From Gemmataceae bacterium (GTDB taxonomy: Bacteria > Planctomycetota > Planctomycetia > Gemmatales > Gemmataceae), in assembly GCA_022842245.1 (NCBI GenBank), contig JALHPZ010000006.1, positions 100,248-164,247 of the forward strand: a stretch of DNA of 64,000 bases. Reading direction: 5' to 3'. The position numbers and the translations under genes were made by a program. Below, piece by piece: positions 25,590-33,629 of this stretch (the first letter of the stretch is position 1; every line of letters begins with the position of its first letter). Below the pieces are notes generated by a model. That model saw nothing but the letters and a program-made list of their open reading frames with translations, did not search any database and was not told the DNA's origin.

Positions 25590-26525
25590 ATGATCGAAAC
25601 GCGCGACCTGACAAAGAAATACGGCGACCTGTTCGCCCTCGACCGCCTCACGCTCAAGCTCGACCAGGGCGACGTCTTCGGCTTCATCGGCCCCAACGGC
25701 GCGGGCAAGACCACCACCATGCGCATCCTCGCCACACTGCTGAACCCCAGCTGGGGCGAAGCGAGCGTGTGCGGCTATTCGATCTACACCGGCTCGAAGG
25801 AAATCCGCCGCAGCATCGGCTACATGCCCGACTTCTTCGGCGTCTACGACGACATGAAGGTGATCGAGTACCTCGAGTTCTTCGCGGCCGCGTATCGCAT
25901 CAAGGGGCCGGAGCGCCGCAAGAAGTGCGACCAGGTGCTGGACCTCGTGGAGTTGGGCTACAAGCGGGATGCACTCGTCACGAGCCTCAGCCGCGGGATG
26001 ACGCAGCGGCTGGGGCTGGCGCGCGTCCTCCTCCACGAGCCCCAGGTGCTGCTGCTGGACGAACCCGCCTCTGGCCTCGACCCCCGCGCCCGGATCGAGA
26101 TGCGGGAGCTGATCAAGGAACTCCGCAAGATGAACAAGACGATCATGGTGTCGTCGCACATCCTGCCGGAACTGGCGGACATCTGCAACAAGATCGGCAT
26201 CATCGAGCGCGGCAAACTCATCTTCAACAACGACGTTGCCAGCGCCATCAAGCAGGTCCGCCAGAAACACATCTACGTCGTGTCGGTCGGCAAGGAGTCG
26301 AACGAAGCCGCCGCCGGCAAGCTGCAAACCTATCCCGAGTTCGAGAGCGTCGAGCTGACCGGCGAAGGCGAGTCGATCAAGGTGACGATGAAAGACGAGA
26401 ACGCCGACGGCAGCTTCATCCCCGAGCGCCTCATCGCGGAGGGGTTCAAGCTGAGAGCGTTCAAGGAAGAGGAAATCAACCTGGAGGACGTCTTCATGCG
26501 GATTACGAAGGGGATCACGAACTGA
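25590..26525 (+). CDS. ABC transporter ATP-binding protein
   Basis: 311 residues from ATG 25590 (MIETRDLTKKYGDLFALDRL). The Walker A motif is GPNGAGKTTT (about 34-43), the signature is LSRGMTQRLGLARVL (LSxGM form), Walker B is LLLDEPASGLDP and the H-loop SSHILPEL. The C-terminal extension (about 90 residues) resembles that of CcmA/GldA-type exporters. The partner membrane protein is likely the 806-residue protein upstream. A 5' repeat-rich gap of about 120 nt argues against simple co-transcription but does not exclude it. Confidence 0.88.
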   Translation: MIETRDLTKKYGDLFALDRLTLKLDQGDVFGFIGPNGAGKTTTMRILATLLNPSWGEASVCGYSIYTGSKEIRRSIGYMPDFFGVYDDMKVIEYLEFFAAAYRIKGPERRKKCDQVLDLVELGYKRDALVTSLSRGMTQRLGLARVLLHEPQVLLLDEPASGLDPRARIEMRELIKELRKMNKTIMVSSHILPELADICNKIGIIERGKLIFNNDVASAIKQVRQKHIYVVSVGKESNEAAAGKLQTYPEFESVELTGEGESIKVTMKDENADGSFIPERLIAEGFKLRAFKEEEINLEDVFMRITKGITN

Positions 26526-26886
26526 ATCGTCTTCGGGCAGGCCGACTTGGGACACCGAGACCAGACGAACCAAAGAAACACATTAGCACACTCGCTTGCT
26601 AGTGCGAATTCTGTTTCGTTCGTGATCGTCCGCCGCGCGACAGTACCGCGCGGCACGTGACCGCCCTGATTCCCGAGGCCGCACAATCGTCGCAACTCGA
26701 ACAACCGACTATCGATACAGCTTGCCTACCTTCACGGATCGGTTGGCGTCCATTGCGGATCGTTCGCTTCATTCCTATAACAAAGAGGTCCTTTCTCCCA
26801 CCGCCGCGTTCGATGGCGGACGATGGCTCGACGCAAACTGTGCTGCGGACTCCGGTTATCGCGACCGCCGCAGACGAGGACGCAGA
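26526..26886. other. Intergenic region before hisD
   Basis: 361 nt without a convincing gene. It contains a 7-bp perfect hairpin ccgcgcg/cgcgcgg at 26633-26653 and a short dyad gcac...gtgc in a sequence reading cactcgcttgctagtgc. An attenuator or hisD leader is conceivable; I see no run of His codons. Confidence 0.4.
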
Positions 26887-28305
26887 ATGGCTGCCTTGAA
26901 AATACGCAAGATCGACCTCACGGCGAACAACGCCAACGCCCAGCTCGCCAAATTGCGCGACCAATTTCGGCCTGAGTCCGAAGTCGTCTCGGCTGCGGCC
27001 AAGAAACTCACCCAAGCCGTCTTCGGTAGCGCCCTGACTCCCGCGCAGGCGGTCGAAAAGATCTGCCTCGACGTCAAAACAAAGGGCTTGTCGGCACTCC
27101 TACACTACACCGAAGCGCTCGATAAGGTGAAGCTCAAGCCGGACGCCCTGCGGGTCAAGAAAGAAGAGATGGCCGCCGCGCACGCCGCGGCCGCGCCGGA
27201 GTTCCTCGAGGTCATCCGCCGCATTCGTTACAACATCGACTCCTTCCAGCACGGCCTGTTGCACCAGGACGCCGAACTGCGAGTCTCCGGTCAACACGAG
27301 GTCACGCTCCGCTACCGACCGCTGAACCGCATCGGCGTCTATTGCCCCGGCGGCGCGGCCGCGTACCCGTCCACGCTGCTCATGACCGTCTGCCCGGCGA
27401 AAGCCGCCGGCGTGAAGGAGATCATCGTCTGCCTGCCGCCGAAGGACACCGGCGCCTACAGCAAGGACATGCTGGCGGTCTGCCACGAGCTCGAGGTGGA
27501 CGAAGTCTATCGCGTGGGTGGCGCCCAAGCCGTTGCCGCCATGGCATATGGCGTCGAGGGGATGAAGCCGGTCGAGATGATCGTCGGTCCCGGCAGCCAG
27601 TTCGTCGCGCTCGCCAAGAAGTTCGTCTGCGGCACCTGTGCGATCGACTGCATCGCCGGGCCGAGCGAGATCGTGGTCGCGGCGGATGATTCGGCGCACC
27701 CGAGTTATGTGGCGTTGGACCTGCTGGCGCAGGCGGAGCACTCCCCCGGCGTGCCGATCCTCGTGACGTGGTACGAACCGCTGCTCGCGGAAGTGGAGGC
27801 GGCGCTCGTGAAGCGCATGGCCAAGCTCTCGCGGGCCGACCTGGCCAAGGACTCGCTGGAGCGCTACGGCGCGTTCGTGCTGGCGCCGGACAAGCAGGGC
27901 GCGATCGACTGCGTGAACGCGCTGGCACCGGAACACCTGCACATCCAGACGCGCGACCCCGACGGTTTCGCCGAAGCGGTGGACAGCGCCGGCGCGATCT
28001 TCCTCGGCCCGTTCACCCCGGTGGCGCTCGGCGACTACGCCGCCGGCCCCAGCCACGTCCTGCCGACCGGCGGCACGGCGCGCTTCTCCAGCGGCCTCAC
28101 CGCCAACGACTTCCGCAAGCGCACCAGCATCCTGCGTTTCACGCGCAACGGCCTGCGCGACATCTCCGACGACGTCGTCTTCTTCGCCAAGAAGGAAGGC
28201 CTCACGGCGCACGCCGCCAGCGTCGAGCAGCGCGCCAACGACAACGGCCCCGCCGCCCGCCCCAAGCCGAAGCCCGAAAAGGTACTCGCCGGCGCAAAGA
28301 AGTGA
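26887..28305 (+). CDS. hisD: Histidinol dehydrogenase
   Basis: 472 residues. It oxidises L-histidinol to L-histidine in two NAD-dependent steps. Start ATG 26887 is chosen since the upstream frame does not resemble the family. Landmarks are GGAAAYPSTLLMTVCPAKAAGV (nucleotide-binding), YRVGGAQAVAAMAYG, GPGSQFVALAKKFVCG, IDCIAGPSEIVVAADDSA, LLAQAEHSPG (Zn/catalytic His region), APEHLHIQTRDP (catalytic E-H) and GPSHVLPTGGTARFSSGL. The C-terminal tail (KPKPEKVLAGAKK) is a short extension. hisC follows 76 nt on, so they form a his gene pair. Confidence 0.95.
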   Translation: MAALKIRKIDLTANNANAQLAKLRDQFRPESEVVSAAAKKLTQAVFGSALTPAQAVEKICLDVKTKGLSALLHYTEALDKVKLKPDALRVKKEEMAAAHAAAAPEFLEVIRRIRYNIDSFQHGLLHQDAELRVSGQHEVTLRYRPLNRIGVYCPGGAAAYPSTLLMTVCPAKAAGVKEIIVCLPPKDTGAYSKDMLAVCHELEVDEVYRVGGAQAVAAMAYGVEGMKPVEMIVGPGSQFVALAKKFVCGTCAIDCIAGPSEIVVAADDSAHPSYVALDLLAQAEHSPGVPILVTWYEPLLAEVEAALVKRMAKLSRADLAKDSLERYGAFVLAPDKQGAIDCVNALAPEHLHIQTRDPDGFAEAVDSAGAIFLGPFTPVALGDYAAGPSHVLPTGGTARFSSGLTANDFRKRTSILRFTRNGLRDISDDVVFFAKKEGLTAHAASVEQRANDNGPAARPKPKPEKVLAGAKK

Positions 28306-28307
28306 TT

Positions 28308-28379
28308 CGTGTCAGTGTCGGTAGTCAGAAAGCAATAATCCTTTCCGTACTGACCACTGACACTGACCCCTGACACCGA
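28308..28379. repeat. Imperfect inverted repeat between hisD and hisC
   Basis: Arms gtgtcagtgtcggtagtcag and ctgaccactgacactgac pair around a short AT-rich centre. The text 'ctgacccctgacac' recurs in similar form ('ggggtcaggaatcaggggtcagg') near 42321, so it is a dispersed repeat class. Confidence 0.6.
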
Positions 28380-28381
28380 TT

Positions 28382-29425
28382 ATGAACGGAATCCGCCCCA
28401 ATATCCGCGCGATGGCCGGCTACGTGCCCGGCGAGCAGCTCAACGCGCCCGACATCGTCAAACTCAACACCAACGAAAACCCCTACCCGCCGTCGCCGCG
28501 CGTCTTCGAAGCGCTCCGCGCCGCCCTCAGCGGCGACAAGCTTCGCAAGTACCCGCAGCCCGCCGGCGACGACTTCCGCAAGGCCGCCGGCCGCGTCCTC
28601 GGCGTCGACCCCGATGCCATCCTCATCGGCAACGGCTCGGACGACATCCTCACCATCCTCACGCGCGCCTTTGTTCCCGAGGGCGGTATCATCGCGTCGC
28701 CGACGCCCAGCTACATCCTCTACAAGTCGCTCGCCGAAATCCAGAACGCGAAGTTCCAGACTGTGCCGTTCACCGACGACTGGACATTGCCGAACCCCTG
28801 GCCGGTGAAGGGCGCTCACCTGACGTTCCTGCCGAACCCCAATTCCCCCTCCGGCACCTGCCTGCGCCTGCCCGCACTCGAGCGCTTTGCCGAGCAAATC
28901 GACGGACCGCTCGTGCTGGACGAAGCCTACGCCGACTTCGCCGAATGGAACGGCCTGCCGCTCGCGAAGGAACTGCCGAACGTGATCGTCACGCGGTCCT
29001 TCAGCAAGTCGTATTCGCTCGCGGGCATCCGCTTCGGCTTCGCCGTCGCCGACCCGGCGATCGTGCGCGAACTGCTGAAAGTGAAGGACTCGTACAACTG
29101 CGACGTGCTCGCCCTCGCCGCCGCGACCGCCGCCATCGAAGACCAGCACTACTTCGCCGATGTGCGCTCGCGCATTCTCGCCACGCGCGGCCGGATGCAC
29201 GCGGAGCTGTCGAAGCTGGGCTTCCGCGTCACGTCGAGCCAAGCGAACTTCCTCTGGTGCCGCCGCGCCGACAAGCCCGTGAAGCCGATCTACGAGGCGC
29301 TCAAGGCGAAGAACGTGCTGGTGCGCTACATGAATTACGCCGGATACGGCGACGGCCTTCGCATCTCCGTCGGCACCGACGCCGAGATCGACAAGTTGCT
29401 GGCGGAGCTGCGGAAGATCGTGTGA
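28382..29425 (+). CDS. hisC: Histidinol-phosphate aminotransferase
   Basis: 347 residues, class I/II PLP-dependent enzyme. It interconverts histidinol phosphate and imidazole-acetol phosphate in histidine synthesis. Motifs are LNTNENPYPPSPRV at the N-terminus, IGNGSDDILTIL, PNPNSPSGTC, VLDEAYADFAEW (Asp and Tyr for PLP), and the PLP-Lys in TRSFSKSYSLAGIRFGF. The C-terminal LRISVGTDAEIDKLL is typical. It follows hisD on the same strand. Confidence 0.95.
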   Translation: MNGIRPNIRAMAGYVPGEQLNAPDIVKLNTNENPYPPSPRVFEALRAALSGDKLRKYPQPAGDDFRKAAGRVLGVDPDAILIGNGSDDILTILTRAFVPEGGIIASPTPSYILYKSLAEIQNAKFQTVPFTDDWTLPNPWPVKGAHLTFLPNPNSPSGTCLRLPALERFAEQIDGPLVLDEAYADFAEWNGLPLAKELPNVIVTRSFSKSYSLAGIRFGFAVADPAIVRELLKVKDSYNCDVLALAAATAAIEDQHYFADVRSRILATRGRMHAELSKLGFRVTSSQANFLWCRRADKPVKPIYEALKAKNVLVRYMNYAGYGDGLRISVGTDAEIDKLLAELRKIV

Positions 29426-29428
29426 ACC

Positions 29429-29968
29429 TCACCGGACACGCGCGTCGGGATAGCGCGCGAAGAGTTGGCGATAGACCTCCGTCCGATTCAAAACGGTCCG
29501 CACCTCGGCGGCGGTCTTCAGGTCCGGCTCGCACTCCTTGCAAATCCGAATCGGCAACCGCAGCACCACGTCCCGGCCGACCAGGGTCTCGTTCGACATC
29601 CGATCGGCCCGCATCAAGTGGCCGAACAAACCGCTGAAAAAAAAGGTTCGGAATTCATTCCACGCGGAGCCGGACTTCGGTTGGGAAAGGTATTCGGATC
29701 GTTCGCATTCCAGTTCCACGTCGTGCCGGTGGATCGTGATCCGTTGGCAGATCGCGCAATCCGTTTCGACCGGCAGCTCGCCGTGCGCCAGCATGTGGCG
29801 CAGCATGAGGTCGATCGACACGCTCGATTCGCCGACGGAAGCTTTCAGCTTCGCGAAGGACGGCACTTCGACGGTCCGCCGGCAGTCGCATGTGAAATTA
29901 GTGCCGGCGGCGCTGCCGGGTACTTGATGGGTCTTGCCGCATTCACAGCGGACGGGATACGTGGCCAT
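29429..29968 (-). CDS. Hypothetical protein with Cys-rich N-terminal region
   Basis: 179 residues starting MATYPVRCECGKTHQVPGSAAGTNF. CECG and CDC, separated by about 20 residues, and later CAIC and CKEC, suggest zinc-binding ribbons. Between them are helices (SIDLMLRHMLAHGELPVETD). No signal peptide. Such proteins with a 'C-x-C-G-K...C-x-C' start are common in planctomycetes. It converges on hisC, ending 3 nt from its stop. Confidence 0.7.
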   Translation of the reverse strand: MATYPVRCECGKTHQVPGSAAGTNFTCDCRRTVEVPSFAKLKASVGESSVSIDLMLRHMLAHGELPVETDCAICQRITIHRHDVELECERSEYLSQPKSGSAWNEFRTFFFSGLFGHLMRADRMSNETLVGRDVVLRLPIRICKECEPDLKTAAEVRTVLNRTEVYRQLFARYPDARVR

Positions 29969-30024
29969 CAGAGACTCCGTGTGAAAGCCCGATTGTGCCC
30001 GTTCGACCGCCGGAACGCAAGCGC

Positions 30025-30285
30025 TCACCGCCCGCCGTCGTGGGGGAGCCACGCGCCGGAGCGCAGGTACTCCGCGATCGTCTCCGCGACGCTTTTCCCG
30101 AGTCCGAACTCCCGTTGCAAGCCGATCGGCCCCGCCTCGGCGGCCACCGATTCCACGTCCCGACCGGCCGCCATCACCGCAACTGCGGCTTGACGGAATG
30201 CGCGAACACGGTACAAGTTCGCGCCCGACCGGCCGAGCGCCCCCGCGTGCTCGCGCAACTTCCGAACCACGTCCGCGTTCGTCAT
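30025..30285 (-). CDS. Stand-alone Pol-beta-type helix-hairpin-helix protein
   Basis: 86 residues: NADVVRKLREHAGALGRSGANLYRVRAFRQAAVAVM. The N-x-x-x-x-x-L pattern, N-L-Y-R-V-R-A-(F/Y)-R-x-A-A, and the following G-x-G-x-S-V-A-E-(T/I)-I-x-E-Y form the N-terminal 8-kDa-type HhH domain of DNA polymerase beta/PolX. Here the polymerase catalytic domain is absent. Stand-alone versions may bind DNA or serve as partners in repair. It lies upstream of the preceding Cys-rich gene on the same strand. Confidence 0.75.
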   Translation of the reverse strand: MTNADVVRKLREHAGALGRSGANLYRVRAFRQAAVAVMAAGRDVESVAAEAGPIGLQREFGLGKSVAETIAEYLRSGAWLPHDGGR

Positions 30286-30368
30286 GGTGGATCCTCCATC
30301 GAATGCGAACAGTTTCGCCGTTGACGGTGGGGAGATGCAAGGTTGGTAGGAACAGAATGGCCCGCTGA

Positions 30369-30470
30369 TGACGCAGACCTTCGGACGCGGATGAAGATGA
30401 TGAAAGCCCTTAGATTCTGATCCTCTTCATCCGCGTCTTCCCATCCGTGTCATCTGCGGGCCATGAGTTG
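30369..30470. repeat. Inverted repeat of the 'atgaag/cttcat...ccgcg' family
   Basis: Arms gacgcggatgaagatgatg and cctcttcatccgcgtc face each other around tagattctgat. Similar 'catccgtgt' text occurs at 25540-25560 and 33540. The element precedes the YdjM-like gene and may overlap its promoter. Confidence 0.6.
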
Positions 30471-30484
30471 TCGAGGGAATGACC

Positions 30485-31195
30485 ATGGCCGGGTTTCGCA
30501 CGCACGTCGGGGTCGCGGCCACGCTCGGGGTCGGCTACGGATACCTGATGCACAAGGGCGTCGGCTGCCACTGGGAGAGCGGCGTGCTCTGCGCCACGCT
30601 CACCGCCGTCGGCGGGATGCTCCCGGATTTGGACAGCGACACCGGGCGGCCGATTCGCGAGATCTTCGGCCTCGCCGCCGCCGTCCTGCCCCTCGTCGTC
30701 ATGCCGCGATTGAGTCAGTTGGGATTGTCGCCCGAAGGCGTCCTCGCCTGCCTCGTCCTCGGCTACCTCTTCGTCCGCTACGGGCTCGCCTGGCTCTTCA
30801 GCCAGCTCTCCGTCCACCGCGGAATGTTCCACAGCATTCCAGCCATGTTCATCGCCGGACTCGCCGTCTACCTCGGCTATCACACCGCCGACTACAAACT
30901 CCGCATGGAACTCGCCTTCGGCGTCATGCTGGGCTTCCTCTCGCACCTCGTCCTCGACGAAATCTACTCAGTCGACTTCAACGGCGTGAAACTCACCGTC
31001 AAGAAATCCAGCGGCAGCGCGCTCAAATTCTTCTCCGACTCGGTCCCCGCGACGACGGTTTGCTACACCATCCTCGGGGCGCTGCTGTATCTCGGCTACC
31101 TCGACTGGAAGGCCCACGTCGACGCCGGGCAGCCGGCGTTCCCGTTCCTCCCCGCCGTCGGTTCTCCACATGATCCGCTTCGACTTCACGGGTAA
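30485..31195 (+). CDS. YdjM-like (PF04307) membrane-bound metal-dependent hydrolase
   Basis: About 236 residues. ATG 30485 has GAGGGA 6 nt upstream; an ATG two codons earlier lies on the ribosome site. The conserved motifs are GGMLPDLDSDTG (metal-binding D-x-D), HRGMFHSIPAM (paired His) and LSHLVLDEI (H-x-x-x-D). Hydrophobic stretches surround them (AAAVLPLVVMPRL, VLACLVLGYLFV, GLAVYLGYH). This family hydrolyses unknown substrates at the inner membrane and in E. coli is SOS/LexA-linked. The 3' end overlaps the downstream FabG-like reading frame by 26 nt. Confidence 0.8.
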   Translation: MAGFRTHVGVAATLGVGYGYLMHKGVGCHWESGVLCATLTAVGGMLPDLDSDTGRPIREIFGLAAAVLPLVVMPRLSQLGLSPEGVLACLVLGYLFVRYGLAWLFSQLSVHRGMFHSIPAMFIAGLAVYLGYHTADYKLRMELAFGVMLGFLSHLVLDEIYSVDFNGVKLTVKKSSGSALKFFSDSVPATTVCYTILGALLYLGYLDWKAHVDAGQPAFPFLPAVGSPHDPLRLHG

Positions 31196-31919
31196 GGTCG
31201 TCCTCGTCACGGGCAGTTCGCGCGGGATCGGCGCGAGCACTCTCGCCGGCTTCGCCAGGGCCGGCGCCGTGTGCGTACTGCACTATTGGGCCGACCCCGC
31301 CGGCGAGAACAAAGCCGACGCGGAGAAACTGGCGAAGGAATTGGGGCCGAACGTCCACCTCGAGAGCGCCGACGTCCGCGACGCCGGCGAGGTCGAGGCG
31401 CTGATGAACCGCGTGAAGGCGACGCTCGGCGGCCTCGACATCCTCGTCAACAACGCCGGCATCATCCGCGACCGCACCCTCAAGAAGATGACCCTCGACG
31501 AGTGGCACGCCGTCATCCAGACAAACCTCACCGGCGTCTTCCACTGCTGCAAGTACGGCGCGGAGATCCTCCGCGACGGCGGGCGGATCGTCAGCATCAG
31601 CAGCATCGCCGGCATCCTCGGCTTCCACGGGCAGACGAACTACGCCGCCGCGAAGGCGGGCGTCATCGGCATCACGCGCGTGCTGGCGAAGGAGCTAGCG
31701 CGGCGACGGATCACCGTGAACGCGATCGCCCCGGGTGTGATCCAGACGAAGATGCTCGGCGAGGTGAAGCCCGACGTGCAGGCGGAGTATCTGAAGCAGA
31801 TCCCGATGGGCCGGCTGGGGAGGCCGGAAGACATCGCCAACGCGATCCTGTTCCTGGCGAGCGACGAGAGCGATTACATCACGGGGCACGTGCTGCCCGT
31901 GACGGGCGGCTGGCTGTGA
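31170..31919 (+). CDS. fabG: FabG-like 3-oxoacyl-ACP reductase / short-chain dehydrogenase
   Basis: 249 residues. It is a classical SDR with TGSSRGIGAS (nucleotide binding), NNAGIIRD, S-I-S-S-I-A-G (catalytic Ser region), the YAAAKAG catalytic Tyr/Lys, NAIAPGVIQTKML, and the family C-terminus YITGHVLPVTGGW. The resemblance is closest to fatty-acid FabG, but SDRs have wide substrate range and no fab genes are adjacent. It overlaps the upstream membrane protein gene, so the two are probably one transcript. Confidence 0.8.
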   Translation: MIRFDFTGKVVLVTGSSRGIGASTLAGFARAGAVCVLHYWADPAGENKADAEKLAKELGPNVHLESADVRDAGEVEALMNRVKATLGGLDILVNNAGIIRDRTLKKMTLDEWHAVIQTNLTGVFHCCKYGAEILRDGGRIVSISSIAGILGFHGQTNYAAAKAGVIGITRVLAKELARRRITVNAIAPGVIQTKMLGEVKPDVQAEYLKQIPMGRLGRPEDIANAILFLASDESDYITGHVLPVTGGWL

Positions 31920-31967
31920 CGGGAACGGTCGGCTGGCCGGCCTTCCGTGTTCGGCAGTCCCGCACCC

Positions 31968-32011
31968 GAGTGATTCCGCCGCTTCCGCGCCACCCTCCGG
32001 CGGAATCACTC
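31968..32011. terminator. 14-bp hairpin downstream of the FabG-like gene
   Basis: gagtgattccgccg (31968-31981) pairs perfectly with cggcggaatcactc (31998-32011) around a 16-nt loop, followed by tcgatttcc. It lies about 50 nt past the fabG stop and before a convergent gene, so it could terminate either strand. Confidence 0.55.
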
Positions 32012-32188
32012 TCGATTTCCGGACCCACTTCAGATATCCCTTGACCACAAAGGATTTACGGCGATTCCACACGTCCGGTACGTCGTGGAACTCATACGAA
32101 AACGTTGCCAGTCATCAAATTCCAAGAATTGTTTGCCTGTTTACCTGTCTGATCGACCGGACAGGGGACCGAATCGAAGTGCTGGAAA

Positions 32189-32722
32189 TCAGGGATTCCG
32201 CGGCTCCGGCGTCTTGAGCGCTTCGCCCGCATGCTGCAGCTTGGCGCGCGTGTCCTTCGCCTTCGCGGACGCGCCGACCTTGCCGAGCGCGGGGATCGAC
32301 AGTTCGAACGCCTTCGCGTCTTCGGTCGCGGCCCGCGCCTGTTCGGCGAGTTCGGCCTCGGCGGCGGTGCCGGCGGGAATGGTGCGGCGGGCCTCGTCGA
32401 TGGCGGGCGCCAGGCCGTGGCGCAGGACGGCGGCGAGGTAATCGCCCAACTCCGCGACGCGGTCCGGATCGTCGCGGTCCGCGGCGTCGCGCAGCGCCCG
32501 GCCGAGATCCTTCGCGGACGCGCGGCACGCCTTCACCTTCGCCACCGGCGTATCGGCGTTGGCCAGCTCGACGCTGTGCTCGACGAGATTCTCCAACAAT
32601 TCGCGGTTCGACTGGAACAGTCGGAGCTGCTCGGCGGCGAGGGGGGCGGACGGATTCGACTGCGCGCCGGCCCAGGCGGCGAACGCGGTCAGCACGGCGA
32701 TCGTGGCGGCGAAGCGGGTCAT
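32189..32722 (-). CDS. Exported helical protein of the sigma/anti-sigma cluster
   Basis: 177 residues. A signal peptide (MTRFAATIAVLTAFAAWAGAQ) precedes a long, Ala/Glu-rich helical domain (ELLENLVEHSVELANADTPVAKV, LRDAADRDDPDRVAELGDYLAAVL). It could be a periplasmic sensor or stabiliser. It lies 2 nt after the anti-sigma-like gene's stop on the same strand, which suggests one operon with the ECF sigma factor. Confidence 0.7.
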   Translation of the reverse strand: MTRFAATIAVLTAFAAWAGAQSNPSAPLAAEQLRLFQSNRELLENLVEHSVELANADTPVAKVKACRASAKDLGRALRDAADRDDPDRVAELGDYLAAVLRHGLAPAIDEARRTIPAGTAAEAELAEQARAATEDAKAFELSIPALGKVGASAKAKDTRAKLQHAGEALKTPEPRNP

Positions 32723-32724
32723 GG

Positions 32725-33525
32725 TTACGCCTCCCCGTTGGCGAGTTTCTGCAGTCGGGCTTCGCCGTCCCGGGCGGTCTTGGCGATGCGCTGCAACAGC
32801 GGCTGCACCTGCTGCGACGCCGTGGGCACCATCGCCGTCACGTCCGACGCGGTGCGCGAGAGTTCCGCCATGGCGGTCTTGAGCGCGGCCTGGCGCTCGG
32901 CGACCGGCGTGTTGAACATCGTCATCTTCTCGGCCTGGTTCACGATCCCCTTCTCGACGACCGTCTCGACCATCTTCACCAGCGCGAGCATCTCCTCGCG
33001 GGGGGCGGCTTTGGCGAGCGCCTGCGTCTCGGCGCGGAGGTCGGCGGCGAGGCCGGCGAGCTTGGTCACGCGGTCCTTGGGAGCGGCGAGGCCGGCGAGT
33101 TCGGTGTTCAATGCCACCACCTTGGTGAGCAGTTCGTGGCGGGGCGGATCGGCTTTCGCCTGCGGCGGTCGGGGGCCGGGGAGCGCGCTCCAGATGCCGA
33201 CGCCCACGAGCGCCGCGGCGGCGACCGCGCCGACCGGCCGCAACGGGATCCGCGCCAGCAGATCGCGGAGCGTCGTACCCGCGCCGAGGGTCGTGGGGAC
33301 GGTCTTGATAACCGGGCCGGCGGCGACGAGGGAATCGAGGAACGCGAGCTTCGCGGACTCGCCCGACGGCGCCGGCAGGACGGCGAGATCGGCGACGAGG
33401 GCGCGCGCCCTGGACAGGAACGTCGTACAGGCGGCACACCCGTCGACGTGGACGAGCAGGTCCGCCGGCACCGCGTCGAGGTCCGGCAGGTCGAGCAGGC
33501 GATTTCGAACGGCTTCGCACTTCAT
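32725..33525 (-). CDS. Anti-sigma factor-like membrane protein (zinc-finger type)
   Basis: 266 residues. MKCEAVRNRLLDLPD then LLVHVDGCAACTTFL supply the Cys and the H-x3-C-x2-C pattern of zf-HC2 anti-sigma domains. A single hydrophobic segment (VGAVAAAALVGVGIW, about residues 98-113) should span the membrane, followed by a periplasmic helical region (KMVETVVEKGIVNQAEKM). It lies downstream of an ECF sigma gene (104 nt) and upstream of an exported helical protein, the usual order for regulated ECF operons. Confidence 0.75.
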   Translation of the reverse strand: MKCEAVRNRLLDLPDLDAVPADLLVHVDGCAACTTFLSRARALVADLAVLPAPSGESAKLAFLDSLVAAGPVIKTVPTTLGAGTTLRDLLARIPLRPVGAVAAAALVGVGIWSALPGPRPPQAKADPPRHELLTKVVALNTELAGLAAPKDRVTKLAGLAADLRAETQALAKAAPREEMLALVKMVETVVEKGIVNQAEKMTMFNTPVAERQAALKTAMAELSRTASDVTAMVPTASQQVQPLLQRIAKTARDGEARLQKLANGEA

Positions 33526-33629
33526 AACGCACCAAACTTTAAGCCACGGATGAACACGGATGAAAACAGATCAAGAATCAATCATTGGTTTTGATTCGTC
33601 CGATTCGAGTTATTCGCGGTTCATCGTGA
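33526..33629. repeat. Repeat-containing gap of the 'cacggatgaacacggat' type
   Basis: The stretch carries ccacggatgaacacggatgaaaacag and, after a short AT centre, gttttgattcgtccgattcg and ttcgcggttcatcgtg. This is the same repeat class as 25478-25565. It separates sigma from anti-sigma gene. Confidence 0.55.

Noticed and set aside
26526..26886. His-codon attenuator ahead of hisD
   Set aside because: I looked for a leader peptide with several His codons and a terminator with a T-tract; neither is visible. Only a short hairpin without T-run was found.
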